Source of the DNA: Lachnoanaerobaculum umeaense
GTDB lineage: Bacteria > Bacillota > Clostridia > Lachnospirales > Lachnospiraceae
DNA: 64,000 nucleotides
Assembly: GCF_003589745.1 (NCBI RefSeq)
Contig: NZ_CP032364.1
Coordinates: forward strand, 2,356,001-2,420,000
Direction of reading: 5' to 3'
Shown here: one piece after another, positions 27,852-37,708 of the stretch
Numbering within the stretch: the first letter of the stretch is position 1
Layout of the letters: each line of letters starts with the position of its first letter
Notes under the pieces: generated by a model
Seen by the model: the letters and a program-made list of their open reading frames with translations, nothing else
What the model was told of the DNA's origin: nothing
Database searches by the model: none
Made by a program: the position numbers and the translations under genes

Positions 27852-27893
27852 TAAAAACTGCCACCACTTAAATAAATATATGTGGCAGCAGTT
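27852..27893 (-). terminator. Terminator after ftsH
   Basis: An imperfect stem (AACTGCTGCCAC with GTGGTGGCAGTT on the minus strand) is followed by TTTATTTTG. It sits five bases past the ftsH stop. The remaining 27737-27851 is AT-rich and should hold the prfB promoter, which I could not define. Confidence 0.6.
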
Positions 27894-27897
27894 TATC

Positions 27898-29709
27898 TTA
27901 TCTATTTAGTATCTCCATAAACTCATCACCTGTGATAGTTTCCTTCTCATACAGAAAATGAGATATTTCTTCAAGTTTCTCTCTGTTTTCCATAAGTATC
28001 TGTGCAGCTTTCTCATGTTGAGATTTAACAAGTTCTACAACCTGCTTATCTATAGCAGCAGCTGTCTCAGCTGAAGCCGCCAAAGAAGTATCGCCTCCAA
28101 GGTATCTGTTTGTAACGGTCTCAAGTGCTACCATATCAAAGTCCCTACTCATTCCATATCTGGTAATCATAGCTCTTGCCAGTTTGGTAGCCTGCTCTAT
28201 ATCATTTGAAGCTCCTGTGGAAACATCACCGAATACAACTTCCTCTGCCGCTCTTCCACCTGTAAGTGTAGCTATTTTATTCTCAAGTTCAGTTTTTGTC
28301 ATAAGATAGTGATTACCCTCATCCACTTGCATTGTATACCCCAGTGCTCCGGAAGTTCTTGGAATAATCGTTATCTTGGTAACAGGTGCCGAATTAGTCT
28401 GCTTTGCAGCCACAAGTGCATGTCCAACCTCATGGTATGATACTCTCCACTTCTCAGCATCCGTCAAAATAGAATTTTTCTTTTGATATCCCGCAATAAC
28501 TACCTCAATGCTCTCTTCCAAATCAGACTGATTTACAAACTTTCTATTATCTCTAACTGCTCTAAGTGCAGATTCATTTATTATATTGGCGAGTTCTGCA
28601 CCTGAGGCACCTGAAGCCATTCTTGCAATAATCTTAAAATCCACATCATCTGAAATTTTTATTTTCTTTGCATGAACTTTGAGTATTTCCTCTCTTCCCT
28701 TAAGATCAGGAAGTTCTACAGGCACTCTTCTGTCAAATCTTCCCGGTCTTGTAAGTGCCGGATCCAAAGCATCCGGTCTATTGGTTGCTGCAAGGATAAT
28801 AACACCTGAATTACCCTCAAAACCGTCCATCTCTGTCAAAAGCTGGTTGAGAGTCTGCTCTCTCTCATCATTTCCACCTATCTGACCGTCTCTTTTTTTA
28901 CCTATTGCATCTATCTCATCAATAAACACTATACATGGTGCTTTTTCCTTTGCCTGTTTGAAAAGGTCTCTTACCTTGGAAGCACCCATACCTACAAACA
29001 TTTCAACAAACTCTGAACCCGACATTGAGAAAAAAGGAACGTTCGCCTCACCTGCTACAGCCTTTGCAAGCATAGTCTTACCGGTTCCCGGAGGTCCTAC
29101 AAGGAGTATACCCTTTGGCATAGAAGCACCTATATCCTTGTATTTATTTGGATTATGCAAATAATCTACAATCTCAGTAAGATTCTCCTTCGCCTCATCC
29201 TCACCTGCCACATCCTCAAACTTAATTCCCTCAGAAGATTTAACATATACCTTGGCACCTGATTTACCCATATTTCCAAACATCAAAGAGTTTGCGCTGC
29301 TCTTGTCAGTCATTCTCTTTGTAATTCTATTCCAAATAAAATAAAATATTGCCATAGGAATAATCCAGCTAAGAATTGCATCCATCAATGGTGAGTCTTT
29401 TCTCACTATCTCACTTGAAAACTGTACTCCTGCATCATGTAATCTGTCTGTAAGCCCCGGATCATACATAAGTCCTGTCTTATATACAGTCTTATCGTTA
29501 GTTCCTGCAAAAAGAATTTGATTTGTCTGTATATCAACTTTTGATATCTCTTTATTCTCCGTCATGGTCATAAATGTACCATAGTCCACTTGCTTTATCT
29601 GCCCTTCCTTTATAAATGGAAGTACCATAAAGTTTATTGCCGTCATTATTATCAATACTATAACATAATAATATATGAAAGGTTTCCTGCTCCTTGGGTC
29701 TTCTACCAT
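27898..29709 (-). CDS. ftsH: ATP-dependent zinc metalloprotease FtsH
   Basis: Membrane AAA+ protease that degrades misfolded membrane proteins and short-lived regulators. Two N-terminal membrane segments flank an extracytoplasmic domain (about residues 10-125). The AAA module has Walker A GPPGTGKT, Walker [16 protein letters not shown] and the second-region-of-homology arginines in [14 protein letters not shown]. The zinc site is HEVGH near residue 430. 603 residues, normal. A CIRCE operator overlaps its promoter, placing it under HrcA heat-shock control. Confidence 0.97.
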   Translation of the reverse strand: MVEDPRSRKPFIYYYVIVLIIMTAINFMVLPFIKEGQIKQVDYGTFMTMTENKEISKVDIQTNQILFAGTNDKTVYKTGLMYDPGLTDRLHDAGVQFSSEIVRKDSPLMDAILSWIIPMAIFYFIWNRITKRMTDKSSANSLMFGNMGKSGAKVYVKSSEGIKFEDVAGEDEAKENLTEIVDYLHNPNKYKDIGASMPKGILLVGPPGTGKTMLAKAVAGEANVPFFSMSGSEFVEMFVGMGASKVRDLFKQAKEKAPCIVFIDEIDAIGKKRDGQIGGNDEREQTLNQLLTEMDGFEGNSGVIILAATNRPDALDPALTRPGRFDRRVPVELPDLKGREEILKVHAKKIKISDDVDFKIIARMASGASGAELANIINESALRAVRDNRKFVNQSDLEESIEVVIAGYQKKNSILTDAEKWRVSYHEVGHALVAAKQTNSAPVTKITIIPRTSGALGYTMQVDEGNHYLMTKTELENKIATLTGGRAAEEVVFGDVSTGASNDIEQATKLARAMITRYGMSRDFDMVALETVTNRYLGGDTSLAASAETAAAIDKQVVELVKSQHEKAAQILMENREKLEEISHFLYEKETITGDEFMEILNR

Positions 29710-29778
29710 ATTACCTCCTATACTTTATACTGCTTAAAACTATTCAGCTCTTATAATAACCACTAATAAAATCGGTTG

Positions 29779-29805
29779 TTAGCACTATATCATACTGAGT
29801 GCTAA
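29779..29805. promoter_or_regulatory. CIRCE operator (HrcA binding site) upstream of ftsH
   Basis: TTAGCACTA, nine bases, GAGTGCTAA: this matches the CIRCE consensus TTAGCACTC-N9-GAGTGCTAA at 17 of 18 arm positions with the exact nine-base spacer. It lies 70 bases upstream of the ftsH start and overlaps the promoter below. HrcA would repress ftsH until heat or misfolding relieves it. Confidence 0.85.
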
Positions 29806-29812
29806 AAATCAA
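29784..29812 (-). promoter_or_regulatory. ftsH: Promoter of ftsH, embedded in CIRCE
   Basis: TTGATT (29807-29812) and TATAGT (29784-29789) on the minus strand are separated by 17 bases. The -10 box and most of the spacer lie inside the CIRCE element, so HrcA binding would exclude RNA polymerase. Confidence 0.7.
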
Positions 29813-29851
29813 GCAAAATAGCATTATACAATTCTTTTAAAACAAATATAA

Positions 29852-29885
29852 CCTGATACAATAGTTTTCTTATCTACTATATCAG
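29852..29885 (-). terminator. Weak hairpin after the histidine kinase gene
   Basis: A 7-bp stem CCTGATA/TATCAGG with a further interrupted pairing lies 40 bases past the kinase stop. The T stretch that follows is broken (TTATATTTGTTTT), so termination is uncertain. Confidence 0.35.
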
Positions 29886-29924
29886 GCATATAATATTCTT
29901 AAAGCAAAAAAACTTCAAATCATA

Positions 29925-32210
29925 TCAATTTAAAACTGCTACAAATCTTAACTGTACTTTGAAAAGATCACCATCTATGATTATCTCGAACTTTCCACCC
30001 TGTAGCATTGTCAAAGACTTAGCTATTGATAGTCCCAGTCCACTACCTTCAGTTGTCCTTGATACATCTCCTCTTACAAATCTCTCTGTAAGTTCATCCG
30101 GTCTAATATTCAAAGGATTTTCAGAAATATTCTTAATAACAAATTTTGCAATACTGTCTTCCATAACTACATCAATATATATTCTTGAATCCCTTGCAGC
30201 ATATTTAAAGGCATTATTATATAGATTCTCCAATACTCTCCACAAATGTCTGCCGTCAGCCTTTATAATTACCCCTGCAGGAGGAAGATTGGAAATAATA
30301 TTAAGTCCTTTTTCAGCAAACTTATCCTCAAACTCACCATTAGTCTGATTTATCATCTCAACCAAATCAATATCTCTCAAATCTACCGATATATTTCCAC
30401 TTGATACCTTGCTGGCCTCCACCAAATCCTCTGTAAGATTTTTCAAATGCTGTGATTTTACTGATAATATATCCAAATACTCCTGTATCTTTGCATTCTC
30501 AGGCTTCTCTCTTTTTATAAGATCAACATAGTTTATAATTGAAGTCAAAGGCGTCTTTATATCATGTGAAACATTAGTAATCAGATCTGCTTTCAATCTT
30601 TCACTCTTAACCTGATCATTAATAGCACCCTGAAATCCCATACTAATATTGTTGAGGTCCTTTACTACTTCACTCACTCTACCATTAAATTCACTCTCAT
30701 TTAATCTGTATCTGGTGTCTCCATTTGCTATTTCCTTTATCGCATCAGCAATCTTATCAAATGCAATAGCTGTTTTATATACCTTATTGAAAATAATAAA
30801 GTTTATAATCAAGAAAACAATAAAGGCTATAAATATCATCAAACGCCCCAAAAGACTCTTTTCATTTATTGTTGTAAGCAAAAAGAACGCCATGATTACA
30901 ATATCAACAATAATCAGCAGTAAAAAATCTGAAACAAGTTTCTTCTTAAAAGTTCTTTTCAACATATAAATTGAAAAACTTTCTTTTATAACCTTTATAT
31001 AGGAATTCTTCCAAAGCAGTCCAGCCTTATATTCCCTTAGTATAGAAAATGCAATAGGTAATGCAGCCAAATAAATAGAAGCATAATCAAGCATTTGATT
31101 TGCAAAATCCCAGTTTTCCTTTTCAATATATATATGCAATACTTTTTGTCCTATGAAATTATTTATAGCAAAAAGTACCACAATGAAGAAAATCAAAAGC
31201 AATATCTTTACTTCAAAAGGTATCACATCAAAAAGATCATTTAGTTGAATCCCCTGCTTCTTATCACTATGACCGGAAAAAATCAACAAATATCCAAGGC
31301 TTATTATCATCAAAATAATACCTACTGTGACAGAAACCAAACCTATTGAATATGCTCTTCTTTGACTCAAATAGTTCACATTTTCAATAGCATATATATC
31401 TGTTGCAGTATAGACAGTATTCACTGCAATGTACACTCTGTATGGCTTTGGTAATTTATCTGAAAGCTTTTCAGATTGAAAGGCCAATTCCTTTGGAATA
31501 TTTCTAAGATTTGTCTCCACTATCATGCTATCTGAAAATGTTAGTGCATATTTTCCATATTCATATACACTTTTTATATTCAATGACCTGTCATTGGTAT
31601 ATACTGTATCACCATATTCAAGTCGATACCTAAAGTTTGACGGAATTAAAACAAATCTCTCATAGGCATTATAATATTTTGCCAGCAAACCTAAGCTCTC
31701 GGTTATGACTGTCTTCATACTTATATATGCATCACTTGGCTCTACCATGTCCAAACTATTTGCATAAATCCTATAATTTATAAAATATGAAGTATCTTCT
31801 ATTTGATCTACAAGCTTTTGGTCCACCACACTTACCTGGTAATGCTCATCAATATAATAACCATGTCTTTTTGCATACTCTATAATGGAACCCACTGAAA
31901 AGTTTACATCATTACTTGGTCCCATATTTAGCCCGAATATGTCCTTATTTAGATCAAACCTACCATCAGTTTCAAAGACCTCTCTTAGATTTGCATACGT
32001 GAAAAGCAATGAAATATCAGAATCGACCTGTGACATGAATGCCGGTGATTCATCATAGCTTTCTGCATTCATCCATAAAAGACCCTTCTTGAAATTGTCA
32101 TTGCAATAAATAATAGAAATACCCACAATAAAGAGTATAAAAGCTATAAAATGCAGTATACAAGCCCAGATTTTTATTTTAAGCTTTGACAAAAATACAT
32201 TCTTATTCAT
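29925..32210 (-). CDS. Membrane sensor histidine kinase
   Basis: 761 residues. There is one N-terminal membrane segment, then a large extracytoplasmic region to about residue 285, then some five to six further membrane segments (for example VSVTVGIILMIISLGYLLIF). A HAMP-like stretch (DTRYRLNESEFNGRVSEV) precedes the HisKA box ITNVSHDIKTPLTSIINY (phospho-His) and the ATPase domain (LWRVLENLYNNAFKYA; GSGLGLSIAKSL). Partner of the response regulator two bases upstream. The multi-helix middle region is unusual for OmpR-system kinases. The signal is unknown. Confidence 0.9.
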   Translation of the reverse strand: MNKNVFLSKLKIKIWACILHFIAFILFIVGISIIYCNDNFKKGLLWMNAESYDESPAFMSQVDSDISLLFTYANLREVFETDGRFDLNKDIFGLNMGPSNDVNFSVGSIIEYAKRHGYYIDEHYQVSVVDQKLVDQIEDTSYFINYRIYANSLDMVEPSDAYISMKTVITESLGLLAKYYNAYERFVLIPSNFRYRLEYGDTVYTNDRSLNIKSVYEYGKYALTFSDSMIVETNLRNIPKELAFQSEKLSDKLPKPYRVYIAVNTVYTATDIYAIENVNYLSQRRAYSIGLVSVTVGIILMIISLGYLLIFSGHSDKKQGIQLNDLFDVIPFEVKILLLIFFIVVLFAINNFIGQKVLHIYIEKENWDFANQMLDYASIYLAALPIAFSILREYKAGLLWKNSYIKVIKESFSIYMLKRTFKKKLVSDFLLLIIVDIVIMAFFLLTTINEKSLLGRLMIFIAFIVFLIINFIIFNKVYKTAIAFDKIADAIKEIANGDTRYRLNESEFNGRVSEVVKDLNNISMGFQGAINDQVKSERLKADLITNVSHDIKTPLTSIINYVDLIKREKPENAKIQEYLDILSVKSQHLKNLTEDLVEASKVSSGNISVDLRDIDLVEMINQTNGEFEDKFAEKGLNIISNLPPAGVIIKADGRHLWRVLENLYNNAFKYAARDSRIYIDVVMEDSIAKFVIKNISENPLNIRPDELTERFVRGDVSRTTEGSGLGLSIAKSLTMLQGGKFEIIIDGDLFKVQLRFVAVLN

Positions 32211-32211
32211 A

Positions 32212-32907
32212 TCAGTTTTGCTTTTCGATCTTATAACCTACTCCCCAAACCACTTTCAAATATCTTGGCTCCTTAGGGTTTATCTCTATCTTCTCTCTTA
32301 TATGTCTTATATGTACTGCCACTGTATTGTCTGCTCCAATAGCCTCTTCATTCCAGATCTGTTCATATATTTCATCAATAGAAAATACTTTACCGGCATT
32401 CTTTGCAAGAAGCAAAAGTATATTATACTCTATAGGTGTAAGTTTTATAAGTTCTCCTGCTATAGTCACTTCCTTTGTCTCATCATCTATCTCCAAATCA
32501 CCTACTACTACCTTTTGTGACTCAGGTAATGACATGTTTCCAAGTTTTTTATATCTTCTTAACTGACTCTTTACTCTTGCTACTAGCTCTAACGGATTGA
32601 AAGGCTTTGTCAAATAGTCATCCGCACCTATATTTAATCCAAGTATCTTGTCAGCATCTTCTGACTTTGCTGAAAGCATTATAATAGGTACAGTACTGCT
32701 CTCTCTGATCTTCATCGTAGCTCTTATACCATCTAGTACAGGCATCATTATATCTATTATCAATAAGTCAACTCTATTTTTTGACATTAAACTTATTGCT
32801 TCTTCACCATCATATGCTGTCAGCACTTCAAATCCTTCTCCTGAAAGATAGATTTTTATCGCATCTACTATCTCTCTATCATCATCACATACTAATATTA
32901 TTTCCAT
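32212..32907 (-). CDS. OmpR/VanR-type response regulator
   Basis: Receiver domain with acidic DDD pair near residue 8-10, phospho-acceptor Asp52 in LLIIDIMMPVLDG and Lys in TKPFNPLELVARV, then a winged-helix DNA-binding domain (LTPIEYNILLLLAKNAGKVFSIDEIYEQIW through RHIREKIE and KVVWGVGYKIE). 231 residues. First gene of the two-component operon with the kinase. Targets unknown; envelope stress control is a common role of this subfamily. Confidence 0.94.
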   Translation of the reverse strand: MEIILVCDDDREIVDAIKIYLSGEGFEVLTAYDGEEAISLMSKNRVDLLIIDIMMPVLDGIRATMKIRESSTVPIIMLSAKSEDADKILGLNIGADDYLTKPFNPLELVARVKSQLRRYKKLGNMSLPESQKVVVGDLEIDDETKEVTIAGELIKLTPIEYNILLLLAKNAGKVFSIDEIYEQIWNEEAIGADNTVAVHIRHIREKIEINPKEPRYLKVVWGVGYKIEKQN

Positions 32908-33013
32908 AGTTCCACCCTTATATATCTTGACATATTTTTTATTTTGTTTTAGTTTTAAACATAACTGTTTATATTATACCATTTGTTTTAATATAAAAAA
33001 ATGAATATTTTCT

Positions 33014-33051
33014 AACAGTTTTACACCATACTATTATACACCAAAACTGTT
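33014..33051. promoter_or_regulatory. Inverted repeat in the regulator-tadA divergent region
   Basis: AACAGTTTT (33014-33022) and AAAACTGTT (33043-33051) form a 9-bp inverted repeat around 20 bases. A further AACTGTT occurs at about 32973. It lies between the divergent response regulator and tadA and could be an operator or a weak terminator. No function assigned. Confidence 0.3.
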
Positions 33052-33078
33052 AATTTTTTATGTCCTGTGAGGAATTTT

Positions 33079-33552
33079 ATGAATAAAGATGAATATTTTT
33101 TGAAGGAAGCTATTAAGCTTGCAAAAAAAGCCGGTGATGTTGGGGATGTTCCTATAGGTTGTGTCATTGTATTTGAAGATAAAATAATAGCAAGGGGCTA
33201 CAATAAAAGAAATAAAGATAAAAGCACTCTGGCACATGCTGAAATGATTGCAATAAAAAAAGCTTGTAAAAAACTGGGGGACTGGCGACTTGAAGACTGT
33301 ACCATGTATATTACTCTTGAACCCTGTCCTATGTGCGCCGGTGCTATAATACAGTCCAGAATAAAAAGAGTTGTTCTGGGCGCTATGAATCCCAAAGCCG
33401 GATGTGCAGGTTCAATATTGAATATATTACAAACTGATGGTTTCAATCATAAAACAGATATAGAACTTATATCTGAACCCTATCACAATGAATGCTCAAA
33501 TCTTCTAACATCTTTTTTTAAATCACTAAGAAAAAAGGCTACCCTAGGGTAG
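33079..33552 (+). CDS. tadA: tRNA-specific adenosine deaminase
   Basis: Converts A34 to inosine in tRNA(Arg)ACG. Zinc and catalytic motifs are TLAHAEMIAIKKA (His-Ala-Glu) and EPCPMCAGAIIQSRIKRVV (Pro-Cys-x-x-Cys). GAGG lies six bases before the ATG at 33079. The upstream GTG at 33067 is inside that site and is not the start. 157 residues. The final codons fall within the palindrome that terminates the convergent lipoprotein gene. Confidence 0.95.
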   Translation: MNKDEYFLKEAIKLAKKAGDVGDVPIGCVIVFEDKIIARGYNKRNKDKSTLAHAEMIAIKKACKKLGDWRLEDCTMYITLEPCPMCAGAIIQSRIKRVVLGAMNPKAGCAGSILNILQTDGFNHKTDIELISEPYHNECSNLLTSFFKSLRKKATLG

Positions 33553-33555
33553 CCT
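33531..33555 (-). terminator. Terminator after the lipoprotein gene
   Basis: A perfect 20-base palindrome (AGGCTACCCT and complement) is followed by six T on the minus strand. It overlaps both the tadA stop and the lipoprotein stop. Confidence 0.75.
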
Positions 33556-34042
33556 ACTCTTGTACTATTCTTGCATCTTTAAGTCTTCCATAGGTATTTG
33601 GACCTTCTTCATATGTCTCAAATACTCCTTCAATAGTAACTCTTGCATCTTCCTCAGGACAATTTTCATGCCTGTTCATTTTTTCATCTGCCCAAAGTAT
33701 TTCTATACCCTGTGCACAACAGGCAGCCGCATCCTTTATCATACAAAAGTGATAGTATATATCTTTTTCTTTACTATATGATGTATAGTAATTTCCTGTT
33801 ATCTTAAAGCTTTTTCCGATATATGTTTTCGGATCAACCATCAGTTGATACACTGTAGCATATACCATATCCGGAGTCATTATGCTTAAATCATAGTCCA
33901 ATTCACCTTCAGATATGCTTTCGGTCTCCTCCTCACTTACAGCACTACTTTCTATATTATTAGAATTTGCAACTTCATTCTTAGCTGATGTATTACATCC
34001 GGTCAAAAAAATACAGGATAACAATATTATAACCTTCTTCAT
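33554..34042 (-). CDS. Lipoprotein with OB-fold-like domain, unknown function
   Basis: A signal peptide with lipobox (MKKVIILLSCIFLTGC) predicts membrane anchoring by a lipidated Cys at residue 16. An acidic Ser/Glu linker follows. The folded part (MVDPKTYIGKSFKITGNYY, YYHFCMIKDAAACCAQGIEILWAD, EDARVTIEGVFETYEEG) has the alternating beta pattern of OB-like lipoproteins and a CC pair that could bind metal or form disulfides. Not a named family that I recognise with confidence. Confidence 0.75.
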   Translation of the reverse strand: MKKVIILLSCIFLTGCNTSAKNEVANSNNIESSAVSEEETESISEGELDYDLSIMTPDMVYATVYQLMVDPKTYIGKSFKITGNYYTSYSKEKDIYYHFCMIKDAAACCAQGIEILWADEKMNRHENCPEEDARVTIEGVFETYEEGPNTYGRLKDARIVQE

Positions 34043-34341
34043 AATAATCTCCTTTACAATTTACTTCGTCTATTATTATATTTTTTTCGCTTCAATATGT
34101 ACAGTTAAATTTTAATATCAATATTTTTCAATATTTGTTATATATTGTTTATCGACTTATTCAATATATTTTTTTATTGTATAAATTGACCTAAAAGCAT
34201 TCTTTTTTGTCTATTCATACAATGTTTTTGTTTACCTAATTTTTTTTTAGATTACTATTGATTTGCCATGCCAAAGGTGCTATATTATAGGTATCTAAAA
34301 AATTTTTAGGTAGAAAACAAAGGAATGGCAATAGTGATTTT
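34043..34341 (+). promoter_or_regulatory. Promoter region of the yge cluster
   Basis: A 299-base, very AT-rich gap. TTGATT (34258-34263) and TATATT (34281-34286), 17 bases apart, lie 55 bases before the regulator start. The transcript begins in a purine-rich stretch with AAAGGAATGG. The distal part must also hold the lipoprotein promoter. No other gene seen. Confidence 0.6.
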
Positions 34342-35004
34342 ATGAATAGAGATGATTTGACTTTAGAGTCTTTAGTAATGATTGCTCACGGTATAGCCAG
34401 ACATTTCGGCAATGACTGTGAGGTCTGTATTCATGATTTACAAGCTGACGATCTGGAACACACTATTTGCTACATCATTAATGGTCATGTATCAGGAAGA
34501 AAACTTGGGGACGGTGCTTCTAAAATAGTTCTTGAAACTCTTGAAGCTCTGAACAAAGGTGAGAATGTCAGTGATCACCTAGGCTATCGAACCCATACTT
34601 CCGATGGCAGGATTCTAAAATCTTCCACTGTCTTCTTAAAGGATGAAAGCGGAAAATATAGATTTGTGCTTGGTATAAACCATGATATGACAAGTTTCAT
34701 TAATGTTCAGTCCACGCTCAATAACATATTAGAAAATTTTGATGCCAAGGACGAAGATGTTTATGGACAAATCCCACTTAGTGTAAATGATTTGCTTGAA
34801 AATCTGATTGAACAGAGTGTAAAGCTTGTGGGAAAAACACCAACCCTTATGACTAAGGATGAAAAAATCAGAGCAATAAAGTTTTTGCAGGATGCAGGAG
34901 CTTTTCTGATAACCAGGTCAGGGGATAAGATTTCTCAATTTTTCGGAATCAGTAAATTTACGCTGTATAGCTACATTGAACAAGCAAAAACAGTGGACGA
35001 TTAA
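34342..35004 (+). CDS. YheO-like PAS/HTH transcriptional regulator
   Basis: 220 residues. The N-terminal YheO-like PAS domain shows the signature FGNDCEVCIHDL, ICYIINGHVSGRKLGD and FVLGINHDMT, and the C-terminal DauR-type helix-turn-helix reads AIKFLQDAGAFLITRSGDKISQFFGISKFTLYSYIEQ. It leads the purine/amino-acid degradation cluster and ends 19 bases before ygeX, so it probably controls its own operon in response to a pathway ligand (inference). Confidence 0.88.
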   Translation: MNRDDLTLESLVMIAHGIARHFGNDCEVCIHDLQADDLEHTICYIINGHVSGRKLGDGASKIVLETLEALNKGENVSDHLGYRTHTSDGRILKSSTVFLKDESGKYRFVLGINHDMTSFINVQSTLNNILENFDAKDEDVYGQIPLSVNDLLENLIEQSVKLVGKTPTLMTKDEKIRAIKFLQDAGAFLITRSGDKISQFFGISKFTLYSYIEQAKTVDD

Positions 35005-35023
35005 TTTTAGGAGGTTAAATTTC

Positions 35024-36217
35024 ATGTCACAACTAAAATGGGTGTTGAATAATATGCCCAAAACAGGAGATGCTAATCTTCCAATAATGTCTGTTGAAGA
35101 GGTGACAAAGGCGAAAGCATTCCATGAGAGCTTTCCACAGTATACTCAGACACCTTTAGCAGACTTAAAGGAAATGGCTAAATTCCTAGGACTAGGAGAG
35201 GTAAAGGTAAAGGATGAGTCTTACAGATTCGGGTTGAATGCATTTAAAGTTCTTGGTGGTTCTTTCGCAATCGCTAAGTACATAGCTGATGAGATGAATG
35301 TAGATGTATCAGAGCTACCTTATTCAGTTCTTACATCCGACGAGTTTGCAAAGAAATTCAAACCTGCTACATTCTTCTCTGCTACAGATGGTAACCATGG
35401 TCGTGGAGTGGCTTGGGCAGCAAATAAGTTACATCAAAAATCAGTAATCATAATGCCAAAGGGTTCTACAGAAACAAGACTTAACAATATCAAAGCTGAA
35501 GGTGCTGATGCTTGGATTTCTGATGTAAACTATGATGAGTGCGTTCGTGAGGCTGCAAAGCTTTCTGCAGATGTTGAGCATGGTGTTGTAGTTCAGGATA
35601 CAGCTTGGGAAGGCTATGAGAAGATTCCTGCATGGATTATGCAAGGTTATGGTACTATGGCACTTGAAGCTGATGCACAGTTTGCTGAGAGACCTACTCA
35701 TGTATTTGTTCAGGCAGGTGTTGGTTCACTAGCAGGTGCAATGGTTGGTTACTTTGCAAATAAGTATAAGGATAACCCACCAATAATGGTAGTTGTTGAG
35801 GCTGAGGCTGCTGCTTGTCTTTACAAGGGTGCTGTTGCAGCTGATGGCGATATAAGGATTGTAGATGGAGATATGGACACAATCATGGCAGGTCTTGCTT
35901 GTGGTGAGCCAAATATCACATCTTGGGATATCTTAAAAAATCATGTTACATGCTTTATCGCAGCTGAGGATATTGTAGCTGCTAGAGGTATGCGTATGCT
36001 TAATGCTCCATTAAAGGGAGATACTCAGGTGCTTTCAGGTGAGTCAGGAGCTGCTCCATTCGGTGCTCTTGCTACTATTATGATGGATGATGAGTACAAG
36101 GAGCTTAGAGAGAAACTAAACTTAACTAAAGATTCTAAGGTATTACTTTTCTCAACTGAGGGTGACACAGATCCACAGCGTTGGAGAAATATTATCTGGG
36201 AAGCTAAGGAAAGATAA
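35024..36217 (+). CDS. ygeX: Diaminopropionate ammonia-lyase
   Basis: PLP enzyme cleaving 2,3-diaminopropionate to pyruvate and two ammonia. FGLNAFKVLGGSFAIA carries the PLP Lys, ATDGNHGRGVAWAA the cofactor-phosphate region, and VQAGVGSLAGAMVGYF the glycine loop. The start at 35024 (MSQLKWVLNN) has a full AGGAGGTT site; the earlier in-frame ATG lies inside the regulator gene. 397 residues. Followed by ygeY and ygeW, its constant partners in anaerobic purine nitrogen pathways. Confidence 0.95.
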   Translation: MSQLKWVLNNMPKTGDANLPIMSVEEVTKAKAFHESFPQYTQTPLADLKEMAKFLGLGEVKVKDESYRFGLNAFKVLGGSFAIAKYIADEMNVDVSELPYSVLTSDEFAKKFKPATFFSATDGNHGRGVAWAANKLHQKSVIIMPKGSTETRLNNIKAEGADAWISDVNYDECVREAAKLSADVEHGVVVQDTAWEGYEKIPAWIMQGYGTMALEADAQFAERPTHVFVQAGVGSLAGAMVGYFANKYKDNPPIMVVVEAEAAACLYKGAVAADGDIRIVDGDMDTIMAGLACGEPNITSWDILKNHVTCFIAAEDIVAARGMRMLNAPLKGDTQVLSGESGAAPFGALATIMMDDEYKELREKLNLTKDSKVLLFSTEGDTDPQRWRNIIWEAKER

Positions 36218-36255
36218 GAATAGTTGTTTATATATATTGAAGGAGGAACAATACA

Positions 36256-37584
36256 ATGGGTAAATTATCAAAAGAAGAGTTAGAGAAGATCAAAGCTTTA
36301 GCTGAAGGCTATAAGGCTGATATGACAGCTTTCCTTCGTGCTATAGTTGCCAATCCGGGCGAGTCATCTGACGAGGCTGCTCACGTTGCTACAATTAAGG
36401 CTGAGATGGAGAAGGTAGGCTTTGACGAGGTTAAGGTGGATCCGCAGGGTAATGTTATGGGATTCATGGGAAGCGGAAAGACTCTCATCGCTTTTGACGG
36501 ACATATTGATACAGTAGGTATCGGAAACATCGACAACTGGAACTTCGATCCTTATGAGGGATTCGAGGATGATGAAGAAATCGGCGGTCGTGGTGTTTCA
36601 GATCAGCTTGGCGGTACAGTTTCTGCAGTATATGCTGCAAAAATTATGAAGGATCTCGGTCTTCTTAATGACAAATATCGTGTAATGGTTGTAGGTACAG
36701 TTCAGGAAGAGGACTGTGACGGTCTTTGCTGGGAATATATCTACCATGAGGATAAGATCAGACCTGAGTTTGTTGTATCATCAGAGCCTACAGACGGTGG
36801 CCTTTACAGAGGTCAAAGAGGACGTATGGAGATCAGAATCGATGTTAAGGGTGTTTCTTGCCACGGTTCCGCTCCTGACAGAGGTGACAATGCTCTCTAC
36901 AAGATGGCTGATATCTTAAGAGATGTTCGTGCTCTTAACAACAATGGTGATGCAGAGTCTACAGACATCAGAGGTCTTGTAAAGATGCTTAACCCTAAGT
37001 ACAATGATCAGTGGAAAGAAGCAAGATTCCTTGGTAGAGGAACTGTTACAGCTTCACAGATCTTCTTCACATCTCCTTCTCGTTGTGCAGTTGCTGACTC
37101 TTGTGCAGTATCTCTTGACAGAAGAATGACTGTAGGTGAGACTTGGGAGTCATGTCTTGAGGAAATCAGACAGCTTCCTTCAGTTAAGAAGTACGGTGAG
37201 GATGTAGTTGTAAGCATGTACAACTATGACAGACCTTCATTTACAGGTGTTGTATATCCTATCGAGTGCTACTTCCCTACTTGGGTATTACCTGAGGATC
37301 ACAAAGTTTGTACAAGTGCAGTTGCAGCATACAAGGATCTCTTCGGCGATAAGAGAATCGGTAATGCCAAGACTACACCTGAGCGTGAGGTAAGACCGCT
37401 TCTTGACAAGTGGACATTCTCTACAAACGGTGTTTCTATCATGGGTAGAAACGGTATCCCTGTAATTGGATTCGGACCGGGTGCAGAGGCTCAGGCTCAT
37501 GCTCCAAATGAGATTACATGGAAGAAAGACTTAGTAACTTGTGCAGCATTCTATGCAGCTCTTCCTGCTTACTACTGTGACTAA
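36256..37584 (+). CDS. ygeY: YgeY-family M20 amidohydrolase
   Basis: Zinc-dependent hydrolase of the M20 peptidase/deacylase superfamily. Metal motifs: [25 protein letters not shown] and [11 protein letters not shown]; the lid domain has [19 protein letters not shown]. Length 442 is typical of the YgeY group, often annotated as selenium-metabolism hydrolase. By context it removes a carbamoyl or related group from a purine-derived intermediate, feeding ygeX or ygeW. The precise reaction is not shown by sequence. Confidence 0.9.
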   Translation: MGKLSKEELEKIKALAEGYKADMTAFLRAIVANPGESSDEAAHVATIKAEMEKVGFDEVKVDPQGNVMGFMGSGKTLIAFDGHIDTVGIGNIDNWNFDPYEGFEDDEEIGGRGVSDQLGGTVSAVYAAKIMKDLGLLNDKYRVMVVGTVQEEDCDGLCWEYIYHEDKIRPEFVVSSEPTDGGLYRGQRGRMEIRIDVKGVSCHGSAPDRGDNALYKMADILRDVRALNNNGDAESTDIRGLVKMLNPKYNDQWKEARFLGRGTVTASQIFFTSPSRCAVADSCAVSLDRRMTVGETWESCLEEIRQLPSVKKYGEDVVVSMYNYDRPSFTGVVYPIECYFPTWVLPEDHKVCTSAVAAYKDLFGDKRIGNAKTTPEREVRPLLDKWTFSTNGVSIMGRNGIPVIGFGPGAEAQAHAPNEITWKKDLVTCAAFYAALPAYYCD

Positions 37585-37610
37585 TTATAAATAATATTTG
37601 TGTTTAGCAT

Positions 37611-37692
37611 TCCGGGCTTTTGCCCGGAGGGTTAAACTTATATACAAGCTATAAAATAAATATATAAACTTTAAGCGCAAAGCGCTTTAAAA
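37611..37692 (+). promoter_or_regulatory. Two hairpins in the ygeY-ygeW gap
   Basis: TCCGGGC/GCCCGGA (37611-37628), without a T run, is followed by a second hairpin of the AAGCGC/GCGCTT type (37671-37685) just before the ygeW ribosome site. They could be mRNA processing or stabilising structures that set the ygeW level separately. Rest of the 124-base gap is AT-rich. Confidence 0.4.
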
Positions 37693-37708
37693 ATAAGGAG
37701 TAATAAAA

